Origin: Pseudomonadota bacterium | GTDB lineage: Bacteria > Pseudomonadota > Gammaproteobacteria > Steroidobacterales > Steroidobacteraceae | Assembly: GCA_021815905.1 (NCBI GenBank) | Contig: JAKAZP010000137.1 | Location: 1 to 6,959 of the forward strand | Reading direction: 5' to 3' | DNA length: 6,959 nucleotides | In this document: positions 1-6,959 of the stretch, piece after piece | Numbering within the stretch: the first letter of the stretch is position 1 | Layout of the letters: the number at the start of each line of letters is the position of its first letter | Made by a program: the position numbers and the translations under genes | The notes under the pieces: generated by a model | What the model was told of the DNA's origin: nothing | Database searches by the model: none | Seen by the model: the letters and a program-made list of their open reading frames with translations, nothing else

Positions 1-772
1 CCCCCGGCCGTACCTTGCCGAGGATGGCGTTCAGGTTGGCGCCGTCGTAGTAAAGGAGCCCCCCGGCGTCGTGCACCGTGAGCGCAACCTGCTCGATGCG
101 CCGCTCGAACACCCCGAGCGTCGAGGGATTGGTGAGCATGATGCCCGCGGTCTTCGGGCCGACCGCGGCCTCGAGCGCGCCGAGATCGACGTCACCCTCG
201 GAGTCGACCGGTACCTCCCGCACCACGCAACCGCACATCGTGGCCGTGGCGGGATTGGTCCCGTGAGCGGCCTCGGGCACGATGATCTCGTTGCGCTCGA
301 TGTCCCCGCGCGAGCGGTGGTAGGCGCGGATCATGGCGACCCCGGCGTACTCGCCCTGGGCCCCGGCCATCGGCGTCAGGGCGACCGACTGCATGCCGGT
401 CACCTCTTTCAGCATCTCCTGCAGCTCGTACATGCAGGCGAGAAAGCCCTGGCCGTGGGATTCCGGCGCGAGCGGATGGCGCGCGAGGAACTCCGGCAGC
501 ATGGCGTATTGATTGCATGCCTTCGGGTTGTACTTCATCGTGCACGAGCCCAGGGGATAGAACTGGGTGTCGATCGAGAAGTTGAGCTGCGAGAGCCGGG
601 TGAAGTGCCGCACGGCCTCGAGCTCGCTCACCTCCGGCAGAAGGGGGGGCCGTTGCCGGCGCAGCGACTGCGGCAGGTCCTGTGACCGCGGCTCGGACGC
701 GGGCGGCCATTGATCCTCGGCCCCGCGGCCCGGGACGGAGTATTCGAAGATGACTTTCTCGTGTTGATTCAT
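1..772 (-). CDS. gcvPB: Glycine dehydrogenase (decarboxylating) subunit 2, N-terminal part, cut by the window edge
   Basis: This is one half of the PLP-dependent P protein of the glycine cleavage system, which decarboxylates glycine and passes the aminomethyl group to lipoylated GcvH in the cytoplasm. The first 257 codons are present and the frame is open to the window edge. Family motifs are visible in order: FEYSVPGR (9-16), [13 protein letters not shown] (72-84), [12 protein letters not shown] (133-144), [12 protein letters not shown] (166-177), [10 protein letters not shown] (214-223) and [12 protein letters not shown] (241-252). Family members are about 480-500 residues long, so roughly half is missing, including the lysine that binds PLP. 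The ATG at 772 gives the usual short N-terminus before the FEYSVPGR block. It starts 14 bases after the gcvPA stop and has no clear Shine-Dalgarno sequence, so translation is probably coupled to gcvPA. The identification is firm. Confidence 0.95.
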   Translation of the reverse strand, partial: MNQHEKVIFEYSVPGRGAEDQWPPASEPRSQDLPQSLRRQRPPLLPEVSELEAVRHFTRLSQLNFSIDTQFYPLGSCTMKYNPKACNQYAMLPEFLARHPLAPESHGQGFLACMYELQEMLKEVTGMQSVALTPMAGAQGEYAGVAMIRAYHRSRGDIERNEIIVPEAAHGTNPATATMCGCVVREVPVDSEGDVDLGALEAAVGPKTAGIMLTNPSTLGVFERRIEQVALTVHDAGGLLYYDGANLNAILGKVRPG

Positions 773-786
773 GGCGATCGGGTCAC

Positions 787-2160
787 TCAGGCGGCGCGCG
801 CTTCGCGCAGGCATTCCTCGAGCGCCGTGGCGTAGCGCTCGATGTCGGCGGCGGTCTTGGTCTCGGTGGCGCAGACGAGCAACGCGGGCCCGAGCTGCGG
901 GTGAGCCTCGGACAGGTCGAGGCCGCCGAGGATGCCGCGGGCCGCGAGCCTCGCGAGCACGGGCGCGACCGGGCGATCGAAGGCGAGGACGTCCTCGTGG
1001 AAGGTCGGGCCGCGGAACAGCCGCCGCACACCGGCAATCCCGGTGAGCGCGCCCACCAGCTCGGCGGTGCGCGCGTGCGCGGCCGCGGCAACGCGCGCGA
1101 GACCCTCGGCTCCCATCAGCGACAGGTAGATGGTCGCCGCGGTGACCAGCAGCCCCTGGTTGGTGCAGATGTTGGATGTGGCCTTGGCCCGGCGAATGTG
1201 CTGCTCGCGCGCCTGGAGCGTGAGGGTGAAGCCGTCGCGGCCCGCGGCATCGACGGTGCGCCCGACGATCCTCCCGGGCATCTGACGCACGTGCTGCATG
1301 CGCGTCGTCATGAACCCGAAATAGGGGCCGCCGGAGGACAGCGGCACCCCGAGCGGCTGGCCTTCGCCGACCGCGATGTCGGCGCCGTGGCTGCCCCACT
1401 CTCCCGGCGGCTTCAGCAGCGCGAGCGAAGTCGGGTTCACCACGGCGATCAGCAGGATGCCGCGCGCATGCGCCCAGTCGCAGAGCGCATCGACGTCCTC
1501 GAGACGGCCGAAGAAGTTCGGTTGCTGAACGATGAGCGCGGCGACATCCGCGCCCTCGTGCGGCGCGAGCGCGCCGGCCGGAGTGATTCCCTCGTCGGCG
1601 GAAAAGGGCAGATCCTCGAATACGAGCCCCTGATTGCCCGCGATCGCGACGGCGGCCTTGCGATAGTGCGGATGGACGGTGCCGGCCACCAGGATGCGCT
1701 GCGAGCGGGACTTGCGGTTGGCGCGCACGGCCATGAGGGCGGCCTCGGCTGTCGCGCTCGCGCCGTCGTAGAGCGAGGCGTTCGAGACTTCGAGGCCCGT
1801 CAGGCCCGCCATCATGGTCTGATACTCGTACAGCAGCTGCAGGGTGCCCTGGCTCGCTTCCGCCTGATACGGCGTATAGGCGCTGTAGAACTCCCCGCGA
1901 GTGGCGATCGCCCAGACCGCCGCGGGGATGTGATGCTCGTAGGCGCCGGCGCCGATGAAGCAGAGCTGCCGCCCGTCGAGCCGCGCGCGCTCGGACATGA
2001 GCCGGCCGATTTCCATCTCCGAGAGGGCCTCGGGCACGCCGTCGAGCGCAGCGATGCGCAGTTTCGGTGGAATCTCCTCGAACAGCGCCTCGATGCCGCC
2101 GACCCCGATGGCCGAGAGCATCGCCTCGACGTCCGGGCGCGTATGCGGAATGAAAGCCAT
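787..2160 (-). CDS. gcvPA: Glycine dehydrogenase (decarboxylating) subunit 1
   Basis: This encodes the N-terminal-half homologue of the P protein, which pairs with GcvPB to form the PLP-dependent glycine decarboxylase. The 457-residue product is the normal length for the split subunit (about 450). Recognisable blocks are [12 protein letters not shown] (68-79), [19 protein letters not shown] (90-108) and [15 protein letters not shown] (126-140), all typical of GcvPA. This half has a fold type I aminotransferase architecture but is not expected to carry the PLP lysine, which is in GcvPB. The ATG start overlaps the gcvH stop in a TGATG junction. An AGGAGG lies 7 bases upstream inside the last gcvH codons, so the start is well supported and the two genes are translationally coupled. 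The protein seems complete, with no disrupted motif seen. Confidence 0.97.
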   Translation of the reverse strand: MAFIPHTRPDVEAMLSAIGVGGIEALFEEIPPKLRIAALDGVPEALSEMEIGRLMSERARLDGRQLCFIGAGAYEHHIPAAVWAIATRGEFYSAYTPYQAEASQGTLQLLYEYQTMMAGLTGLEVSNASLYDGASATAEAALMAVRANRKSRSQRILVAGTVHPHYRKAAVAIAGNQGLVFEDLPFSADEGITPAGALAPHEGADVAALIVQQPNFFGRLEDVDALCDWAHARGILLIAVVNPTSLALLKPPGEWGSHGADIAVGEGQPLGVPLSSGGPYFGFMTTRMQHVRQMPGRIVGRTVDAAGRDGFTLTLQAREQHIRRAKATSNICTNQGLLVTAATIYLSLMGAEGLARVAAAAHARTAELVGALTGIAGVRRLFRGPTFHEDVLAFDRPVAPVLARLAARGILGGLDLSEAHPQLGPALLVCATETKTAADIERYATALEECLREARAA

Positions 2161-2552
2161 CAGCCGCCCTCCTCCGCGACCACCTTCTCGTACTCCTCGG
2201 CGCGGAGCAGCGTGACGGGCGGGGCGCCGCTCGGGCGCAGGCGCATCAGCCAGCCCTCCCCGTAGGCGTCGGAATTGATGATCTCGGGATTGGGGCCGAG
2301 CTTCGGATTGCTCTCGAGCACTTCACCGGCGATCGGCGAGTAGACGTCGGAGGCGGCCTTCACCGACTCGACCACGGCGAACGGCTCGCCCACCGCGAGC
2401 TTGCGGCCCGCCTCGGGCACCTCGACGAACACCAGATCGCCGAGGGCGTGCTGCGCATGATCGGTGATGCCGACCTCGATCGCTCCGTCGGCGAGCGTTC
2501 GCAGCCACTCGTGGGTCTTGGTGTATCTGAGGTCTGTGGGGACCTTGCTCAT
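2160..2552 (-). CDS. gcvH: Glycine cleavage system H protein (lipoyl carrier)
   Basis: GcvH is the small lipoylated shuttle protein that moves the aminomethyl intermediate from the P protein to the T protein. Its reduced lipoyl arm is then reoxidised by dihydrolipoamide dehydrogenase, which is not in this window. The product is 130 residues, the standard size. It begins with the family-typical [11 protein letters not shown] (7-17), followed by [19 protein letters not shown] (28-46). The lipoylation site is ESVKAASD (62-69), with K65 as the attachment lysine. The C-terminal region carries the conserved [10 protein letters not shown] stretch (93-102). The ATG at 2552 is preceded by GGAG with a 6-base spacer. 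It lies 53 bases after gcvT, with no promoter or terminator visible between them, so it is read from the gcvT transcript. Function is secure from the lipoyl motif and context. Confidence 0.97.
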   Translation of the reverse strand: MSKVPTDLRYTKTHEWLRTLADGAIEVGITDHAQHALGDLVFVEVPEAGRKLAVGEPFAVVESVKAASDVYSPIAGEVLESNPKLGPNPEIINSDAYGEGWLMRLRPSGAPPVTLLRAEEYEKVVAEEGG

Positions 2553-2605
2553 GAGGTTCTCCGGATGATCGGAAGGGTGGTTGGGGAGAGGGCCGCCGGC
2601 GCCCC

Positions 2606-3694
<1,089 letters not shown>

Positions 3695-3697
3695 GGT

Positions 3698-3703
3698 TCC
3701 TCC
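3698..3703 (-). promoter_or_regulatory. Ribosome binding site of gcvT
   Basis: The minus strand reads GGAGGA three to four bases before the GTG at 3694. It is a strong Shine-Dalgarno core with slightly short spacing, and it decides the choice of a GTG start where no ATG exists. It is part of the self-complementary octamer CTCCGGAG (3700-3707), which cannot fold on itself as a hairpin without a loop. It lies only 8 bases after the terminator U-tract, so termination would remove it from the transcript. Confidence 0.8.
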
Positions 3704-3711
3704 GGAGAAAC

Positions 3712-3744
3712 AAAAAGACGGCACGGGCGCGATAGCGCCTGCCG
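3712..3744 (-). terminator. Intrinsic terminator of the glycine riboswitch expression platform
   Basis: The minus-strand RNA has a 10-base-pair stem. CGGCA (3744-3740) pairs with UGCCG (3723-3719), and GGCGC (3739-3735) pairs with GCGCC (3730-3726). There is a UAUC loop and a two-base CG bulge (3725-3724). UC and then five U residues (3716-3712) follow at once, as expected of a Rho-independent terminator. It sits between the second glycine aptamer and the gcvT ribosome binding site, so it is the likely on/off element of the switch. The stem can extend downward, pairing the 3' strand of aptamer 2 P1 with the U-tract (see findings). Confidence 0.85.
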
Positions 3745-3747
3745 CCC

Positions 3748-3834
3748 CTCTGTCCGCTGACCTGAGAGATCGGGCGCCATCGGGCGCCGCTCCCCTTCGG
3801 TGGATGCACGCCGGGCGCGCACCGCTCTCCAGAG
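3748..3834 (-). ncRNA. Glycine riboswitch, aptamer 2 (promoter-distal)
   Basis: This is the second of two glycine-binding aptamers in the gcvT leader. The closing helix P1 pairs CUCUG (3834-3830) with CAGAG (3752-3748). The strand opens with the family's CUCUGGAGAG. It carries the conserved CACCGAAGGGG block and then a hairpin of two GGCGCC arms around a CGAU loop. It ends with the hallmark CUCUCAGG followed by GGACAGAG. These are the conserved positions of the bacterial glycine riboswitch. The first two bases after P1 lead directly into the terminator, so occupancy of this aptamer should control readthrough into gcvT. The identification rests on motif recognition and helix pairing read by eye. 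Confidence 0.93.
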
Positions 3835-3840
3835 CCCCCG

Positions 3841-3929
3841 CAGTCTGCCGTTCGTGTGCCTGAGCGTTTCCGGGCGGAGCTTGCGCCTTCGGCGTTCCGG
3901 CCGCGGCCGGACCCTCTCCGGACAGACTG
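3841..3929 (-). ncRNA. Glycine riboswitch, aptamer 1 (promoter-proximal)
   Basis: This is the first glycine aptamer. P1 is a perfect 7-base-pair helix, CAGUCUG (3929-3923) with CAGACUG (3847-3841). The interior contains GUCCGGAGAG, a strong UCCGGCC/GGCCGGA hairpin, the conserved GCCGAAGG block and GCUCAGGCAC followed by GAACGGCAGACUG. All match the glycine riboswitch consensus. Only six bases (CGGGGG, 3840-3835) separate it from aptamer 2, giving the classic tandem arrangement upstream of gcvT. It begins only a few bases after the predicted transcription start. Confidence 0.93.
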
Positions 3930-3944
3930 ATTGTGGGTGGGCGG

Positions 3945-3953
3945 ATGATAGCA
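3945..3953 (-). promoter_or_regulatory. Predicted extended -10 promoter of the gcv operon
   Basis: The minus strand reads TGCTATCAT. The hexamer TATCAT matches TATAAT at five of six positions, and the preceding TG plus one base forms an extended -10. The -35 region at 17-base spacing (3968-3973, GGGAGA) is poor, which extended -10 promoters tolerate. The predicted start near 3937-3939 would leave about 8-10 bases before riboswitch P1. An inverted repeat, CGGGC-TTC-GCCCG (3954-3966), lies in the -35/-10 spacer. This is a motif-based prediction only. Confidence 0.6.
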
Positions 3954-3984
3954 CGGGCTTCGCCCGGTCTCCCCGGGGTTACGC

Positions 3985-4013
3985 CTGAAGATTCCGCGCA
4001 GGAGGGGTAAAAT
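3985..4013 (+). promoter_or_regulatory. Predicted sigma70-type promoter of ispG-phhB
   Basis: TAAAAT (4008-4013) is a good -10 hexamer (five of six), with CTGAAG (3985-3990) at exactly 17 bases as a weak -35. It is one of the few A+T-rich spots in the window and lies about 48 bases before the ispG start, predicting a short untranslated leader from about 4020. It is divergent from the gcv promoter, with the two -10 elements about 60 bases apart. I see no operator that I can name. Confidence 0.5.
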
Positions 4014-4060
4014 TTCCTCTTTGGAAGCCCCCTTGCGATCCCATCCCCCGGTAGGTGCCC

Positions 4061-5296
4061 ATGCCCTCGATTCCCCGTCGTCAATCTGCTCAGGTAGCGA
4101 TCGGTCAGGTCCGCGTCGGGGGCAACGCGCCCATCGTGGTCCAATCGATGACGAACACCGACACCGCGGATGCGGAAGGAACGGCGCAGCAGGTGAAGTC
4201 CCTCGCCCGTGCCGGCTCGGAGCTCGTTCGCATCACGGTGAATTCGGCCGAGGCGGCCGCCGCCGTGCCCCGCATCCGCGAGCGGCTCGATCAGCTCGGC
4301 GTCGCCGTCCCGTTGATCGGCGATTTCCACTTCAACGGCCACAAGCTCCTGCGCGAGCATCCCGGGTGCGCGGAGGCGCTCGCCAAGTACCGCATCAACC
4401 CCGGCAATGTCGGACGCGGCAGCAAACGCGACCCGCAGTTCGCCGAAATGGTGGAAATCGCCTGCCGCCATGGCAAGCCCGTGCGCATCGGCGTGAACTG
4501 GGGCAGCCTCGATCAGGACCTGCTCACGCGGCTGATGGACGAGAACAACTCGCGCGCCGAGCCGCTGAGCGCCCAGCAGATCATGCGCAACGCGGTCGTG
4601 CTCTCGGCGCTCGAGAGCGCGCGCCGGGCCGAGCAGCTCGGGCTCGCGCACGAGCGGATCATTCTCTCGGCGAAGGTGAGCGGCGTGCAGGATCTCATCG
4701 CCATCTACGGCGATCTCGCCGGCCGCTGCGATTACGCGCTGCACCTCGGGCTGACGGAGGCCGGAATGGGATCGAAGGGCATCGTCGCCTCGACGGCGGG
4801 CATTGCGGTGCTGTTGCAGCAGGGCATCGGCGACACCATACGGGTGTCGCTCACTCCCGAGCCGGGCGGCGACCGCACCCAGGAGGTGATCGTCGCGCAG
4901 GAGATCCTGCAGACCATGGGCCTGCGCTCCTTCCTGCCGCTGGTCACCGCCTGCCCGGGCTGCGGCCGGACGACCAGCACCGTCTTCCAGGAGCTCGCCC
5001 AGCGCATCCAGTCGCACATCCGCCATCGCATGCCGGATTGGCGTCGGGAGTACGACGGCGTCGAGGACATGACCGTGGCCGTCATGGGTTGCGTCGTCAA
5101 CGGGCCGGGCGAGAGCAAGCACGCCAACATCGGCATCAGCCTGCCGGGAACGGGCGAGCGGCCCGTCGCGCCGGTCTACGAGGACGGGGAGAAGACGGTG
5201 ACGCTCAAGGGCGAGCGCATCGCCGAGGAGTTCCAGGAGCTGCTCGAGCAGTACATCGCGCGCAAGTTCAGCAGGAAAAGTCCCGCGCTCGCGTAA
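4061..5296 (+). CDS. ispG: 4-hydroxy-3-methylbut-2-en-1-yl diphosphate synthase (IspG/GcpE)
   Basis: IspG is a [4Fe-4S] enzyme of the cytosolic MEP isoprenoid pathway. It reductively converts 2-C-methyl-D-erythritol 2,4-cyclodiphosphate to HMBPP. The 411-residue protein begins with the family-typical region around [19 protein letters not shown] (18-36 from the ATG). The TIM-barrel half contains [11 protein letters not shown] (87-97), [11 protein letters not shown] (110-120) and IGVNWGSLD (143-151). Cluster ligands are visible in the C-terminal half: CPGC (C298, C301), then C344 and E351 in [17 protein letters not shown]. These match the three Cys and one Glu of E. coli IspG. It is longer than the E. 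coli protein (about 372) because of extra residues in the C-terminal half, as in many proteobacteria. The ATG at 4061 is preferred over the GTG at 4055 because GGTAGG (4050-4055) then lies at proper ribosome-binding distance. It is first in a pair with phhB. Confidence 0.96.
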   Translation: MPSIPRRQSAQVAIGQVRVGGNAPIVVQSMTNTDTADAEGTAQQVKSLARAGSELVRITVNSAEAAAAVPRIRERLDQLGVAVPLIGDFHFNGHKLLREHPGCAEALAKYRINPGNVGRGSKRDPQFAEMVEIACRHGKPVRIGVNWGSLDQDLLTRLMDENNSRAEPLSAQQIMRNAVVLSALESARRAEQLGLAHERIILSAKVSGVQDLIAIYGDLAGRCDYALHLGLTEAGMGSKGIVASTAGIAVLLQQGIGDTIRVSLTPEPGGDRTQEVIVAQEILQTMGLRSFLPLVTACPGCGRTTSTVFQELAQRIQSHIRHRMPDWRREYDGVEDMTVAVMGCVVNGPGESKHANIGISLPGTGERPVAPVYEDGEKTVTLKGERIAEEFQELLEQYIARKFSRKSPALA

Positions 5297-5319
5297 CGGC
5301 GCGCTGAATGACCGAGTGA

Positions 5320-5323
5320 GAGG
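5320..5323 (+). promoter_or_regulatory. Ribosome binding site of phhB
   Basis: GAGG (within AGAGG) lies 7 bases before the ATG at 5331. This supports the ATG over the in-frame GTG at 5316, which would place the start upstream of this site and add five unconserved residues. Confidence 0.6.
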
Positions 5324-5330
5324 TGACGCC

Positions 5331-5669
5331 ATGAGCGAGCTGTCGGAGAAGCGCTGCAGGCCCTGCGAGGGAGGCGTCGCCCCCCTCACCCGCCCTCAGG
5401 CCGAAGCCCTCATGGGGCAGCTCTCGCGCGAGTGGAGCCTGTCGGAGGACGGCTCGCATCTGCGGCGAGCGCTCGGGTTCAAGGACTTCTTCCGCACCAT
5501 GAGCTTCGTGAACGCCCTCGCTCACATCGCCAACATCGAGGATCACCACCCGGACCTCGAGGTCGGCTACAACTACTGTCGCGTGCGGTTCACCACGCAC
5601 GCCATCGGCGGGCTGTCGGAGAACGACTTCATCTGCGCGGCGAAGATCGACCGGATACCGCTCGCTTAG
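5331..5669 (+). CDS. phhB: Pterin-4a-carbinolamine dehydratase
   Basis: This small cytosolic enzyme dehydrates 4a-hydroxytetrahydropterin, recycling the pterin cofactor of aromatic amino acid hydroxylases. The 112-residue product is about the usual family size. The signature is intact: H72 and H73 in [11 protein letters not shown] (70-80), then H90 in [13 protein letters not shown] (88-100), with the conserved aspartate D99 closing the motif. The spacing HHP-x5-Y-x9-H-x8-D matches the PCD/DCoH family. The N-terminus has [13 protein letters not shown], typical of the first helix, then W35 in the usual hydrophobic core. It begins 34 bases after ispG with its own ribosome binding site and is probably cotranscribed. 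No phenylalanine hydroxylase gene (phhA) is in the window, so the partner is unknown; some bacteria keep this protein without phhA. The stop overlaps the convergent ubiI stop. Confidence 0.92.
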   Translation: MSELSEKRCRPCEGGVAPLTRPQAEALMGQLSREWSLSEDGSHLRRALGFKDFFRTMSFVNALAHIANIEDHHPDLEVGYNYCRVRFTTHAIGGLSENDFICAAKIDRIPLA

Positions 5670-6928
5670 GGGCTCGCGGCGGCCCCCGCGCGCGCGCTCC
5701 GCGGCAGCTCGCCTCTCACCCCGAGGGCGTGGGAGACGAAGAAGCGCTTGACCTCCTCGCTCCGGTTCACCCAGGCGAGGCCCCGCTGCGCCAGATGCGA
5801 CAGCGGACCCGCGCCGTGGGCGAGAAAGCGGTTGAACCCCTCGATGGCGAGCGCCATCGGCTCGATCTCGCTCTTGCGCCAGCGCTCGTAGGCGCGCAGC
5901 AGCGACAGCGCGCCCGGATCCTCCCCCGTGCGGCGGCCGGCCTCGAGGCACTCGCACAGGACCGCCGCATCGAGCAGACCGAGATTGACGCCCTGGCCGG
6001 CGAGGGGGTGGACCACGTGCGCGGCGTCCCCGATCAGGGCGCAGCGGTGGGCGGTGAAACGATGGGCAGTGACCCTGCGCAGCGGAAACGACAGGCGCTC
6101 GGTCCGCAGCTTCACCGCTCCGAGCACGCCGTCGGACTGGCGCAGCAGCTCCAGCTCGAACTGCGGCGGCGGCAGCGCGAGCAGTGTGGTCGCCGCCTCC
6201 TCGTCGGCGGACCAGACGATCGAGCTCGAGCCGTCGGCGAGCGGCAGGAAGGCGATGGTCCCCGTGCGCAGGAAACGCTGCCACGCGGTGCGCTCGTGCG
6301 GCAACTCCGTGCGCACGTTGGCGACGATCGCCGTCTGTCCGTAGCTGGCGGCCTCGACGGTGAGCCCGATCGCCTCGCGCACCGCCGAGCGGGCGCCGTC
6401 GGCGCCCACGATGAGGCGGCACTCGAGCGCGCCATGAGTCGTCTCGAGCGCGATGTGGTCGGCGTGCGCGCGCAGCCTCGAGAGCTCGCCCGCGATGACC
6501 CGGCCGCCGCCGGCCTCGAAGGCCGCGAGCGCCGCGCCCTGGACGAGGCGGTTCTCGGCGATGTACCCGAGGTTCGGCTCGCCCACGTACGCGGCATCGA
6601 ACTCGAGCACGTCGCCGCCCCGGGGCGGCACGCTCTCGTGCCAGACGCGCATGCGCTCGTACGGCTGGAGTCTCGATCGCGGGAGCCTCCCCCAGGCGGT
6701 CGCCGCCGTCAGAATGCGCTCGCTCGCGCGCGACAGCGCGGACACCCGCGCATCGAAGGGCGCATCGAGCTCGGGCGCGGCGGGGCGGGCGGCCTCGAGG
6801 ACGGCGATGCTGAAGGAGCCGCCCGCACCGGCGAGTGACTTCTGCAGCAGCGCGGCGGCGCACGCGCCGACCGGGCCGCCGCCCACGATCAGCACATCGA
6901 AGCGCGGGGTGCGGCCGGTGGCGCTCAC
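5666..6928 (-). CDS. ubiI: FAD-dependent ubiquinone biosynthesis hydroxylase, UbiI (VisC)-like
   Basis: This is a 420-residue flavoprotein monooxygenase of the UbiH/UbiI/UbiF/COQ6 family. These enzymes use O2 to hydroxylate the aromatic ring of ubiquinone precursors; UbiI acts at C5 in E. coli. The FAD-binding GGGPVGA is at 16-22, with E45 ending the second beta strand. The DG motif GADGARS is at 175-181. The GD motif runs through 300-317, with GDAAHVVHPLAGQG as its core. The central stretch VRTELPH-x9-LRTGTIAFLPLAD-x4-SIVWS resembles UbiI more than UbiF or UbiH, but regiospecificity cannot be read from sequence. The start is a GTG inside a GTGA overlap with the preceding ubiH-like gene; the Shine-Dalgarno is weak (AGAGG about 12 bases away), so translation is probably coupled. 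The Ala/Arg-rich last 15 residues are probably not conserved. UbiF- or UbiM-like activity is an alternative. Confidence 0.85.
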   Translation of the reverse strand: MSATGRTPRFDVLIVGGGPVGACAAALLQKSLAGAGGSFSIAVLEAARPAAPELDAPFDARVSALSRASERILTAATAWGRLPRSRLQPYERMRVWHESVPPRGGDVLEFDAAYVGEPNLGYIAENRLVQGAALAAFEAGGGRVIAGELSRLRAHADHIALETTHGALECRLIVGADGARSAVREAIGLTVEAASYGQTAIVANVRTELPHERTAWQRFLRTGTIAFLPLADGSSSIVWSADEEAATTLLALPPPQFELELLRQSDGVLGAVKLRTERLSFPLRRVTAHRFTAHRCALIGDAAHVVHPLAGQGVNLGLLDAAVLCECLEAGRRTGEDPGALSLLRAYERWRKSEIEPMALAIEGFNRFLAHGAGPLSHLAQRGLAWVNRSEEVKRFFVSHALGVRGELPRSARAGAAASP

Positions 6929-6959
6929 GTGAGCGGCAAGCCTCTCGCGAGCCGCGGCA
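6925..6959 (-). CDS. ubiH: C-terminal end of the preceding gene, probably UbiH
   Basis: In the frame overlapping the ubiI start, the minus strand encodes PRLARGLPLT and then a TGA at 6927-6925. This TGA shares GTGA with the ubiI GTG start, a classic coupled junction. The PRLARG...PL ending resembles the C-terminus of UbiH proteins from pseudomonad-like gammaproteobacteria as I recall them. The order ubiH-ubiI is also expected. Only about ten residues are visible, so this is an inference from a short tail plus context, not a domain match. Confidence 0.45.
   Translation of the reverse strand, partial: PRLARGLPLT

Noticed and set aside
901..2265. Long plus-strand open frame antisense to gcvPA
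   Set aside because: Arg/Gly/Ala/His-rich shadow translation typical of the frame opposite a high-GC gene. It has no recognisable motif, and gcvPA on the other strand is a clear family member.
2553..2605. Possible hairpin or small gene in the gcvT-gcvH gap
   Set aside because: The G-run and C-run can pair only weakly, there is no U-tract, and no open frame of useful size is present. It looks like a simple intercistronic spacer with the gcvH ribosome binding site.
4021..5307. Alternative plus-strand frame over ispG
   Set aside because: Arg/His-rich out-of-frame translation; the ispG frame holds all cluster ligands and conserved blocks.
3695..5389. Minus-strand frame continuing upstream from gcvT, which would make a 927-residue fusion
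   Set aside because: The extension crosses the riboswitch and terminator and is antisense to ispG. The conserved GcvT N-terminus and ribosome binding site place the start at 3694.
5669..5686. GGGGC/GCCCC hairpin just after phhB as a terminator
   Set aside because: Five base pairs with an eight-base loop and no following U-tract; it lies inside the coding end of ubiI.
5687..5697. Alternating CG run as a Z-DNA or simple-repeat element
   Set aside because: Short, within the Ala/Arg-rich C-terminus of ubiI, and expected in such G+C-rich coding sequence.
5268..6863. Minus-strand 531-codon frame and plus-strand 468-codon frame (5432-6838) across ubiI
   Set aside because: Both are Arg-rich shadow frames of ubiI and phhB without family motifs. 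The absence of stops reflects high G+C.

Overview
The window is strongly G+C-rich chromosomal DNA carrying core metabolic genes. It probably comes from a gammaproteobacterium. The evidence for that is the ubiquinone hydroxylase pair ubiH-ubiI next to gcvT-gcvH-gcvP, an order known from Escherichia coli (pepP-ubiH-ubiI-gcvTHP), together with a proteobacterial-type IspG. The glycine decarboxylase P protein is split into two genes (gcvPA and gcvPB), unlike the single E. coli gcvP. That fits high-GC or deep-branching gammaproteobacteria better than enterobacteria. The genus cannot be named from the sequence alone.

Layout. Positions 1-3694, read leftward on the minus strand, hold the glycine cleavage operon gcvT-gcvH-gcvPA-gcvPB; gcvPB runs off the left edge. 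Upstream of gcvT, about 3712-3950 holds its control region: an extended -10 promoter, a tandem (two-aptamer) glycine riboswitch, an intrinsic terminator and a strong ribosome binding site. A divergent promoter near 4008 drives ispG (4061-5296, plus strand), followed by phhB (5331-5669). A UbiI-like flavin hydroxylase gene (5666-6928, minus strand) converges on phhB, and the two overlap at their ends. At the far right edge are the last few codons of the preceding gene, whose C-terminus looks like UbiH.

How the genes work together. GcvPA/GcvPB decarboxylate glycine, GcvH carries the aminomethyl group on its lipoyl lysine, and GcvT transfers it to tetrahydrofolate, releasing ammonia. The riboswitch probably lets glycine turn the operon on: the 3' strand of its second P1 helix can alternatively pair with the terminator U-tract. 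IspG makes HMBPP in the MEP isoprenoid pathway, which ultimately supplies the polyprenyl tail of ubiquinone, while UbiI and UbiH hydroxylate the ubiquinone ring. PhhB recycles pterin 4a-carbinolamine. The isoprenoid-ubiquinone link is metabolic only; no shared regulation is visible.

I see no mobile element, CRISPR array, rRNA, tRNA or unfamiliar protein system. The most informative parts are the riboswitch-terminator architecture and the inversion-like ispG-phhB cassette that separates the ubi and gcv blocks.
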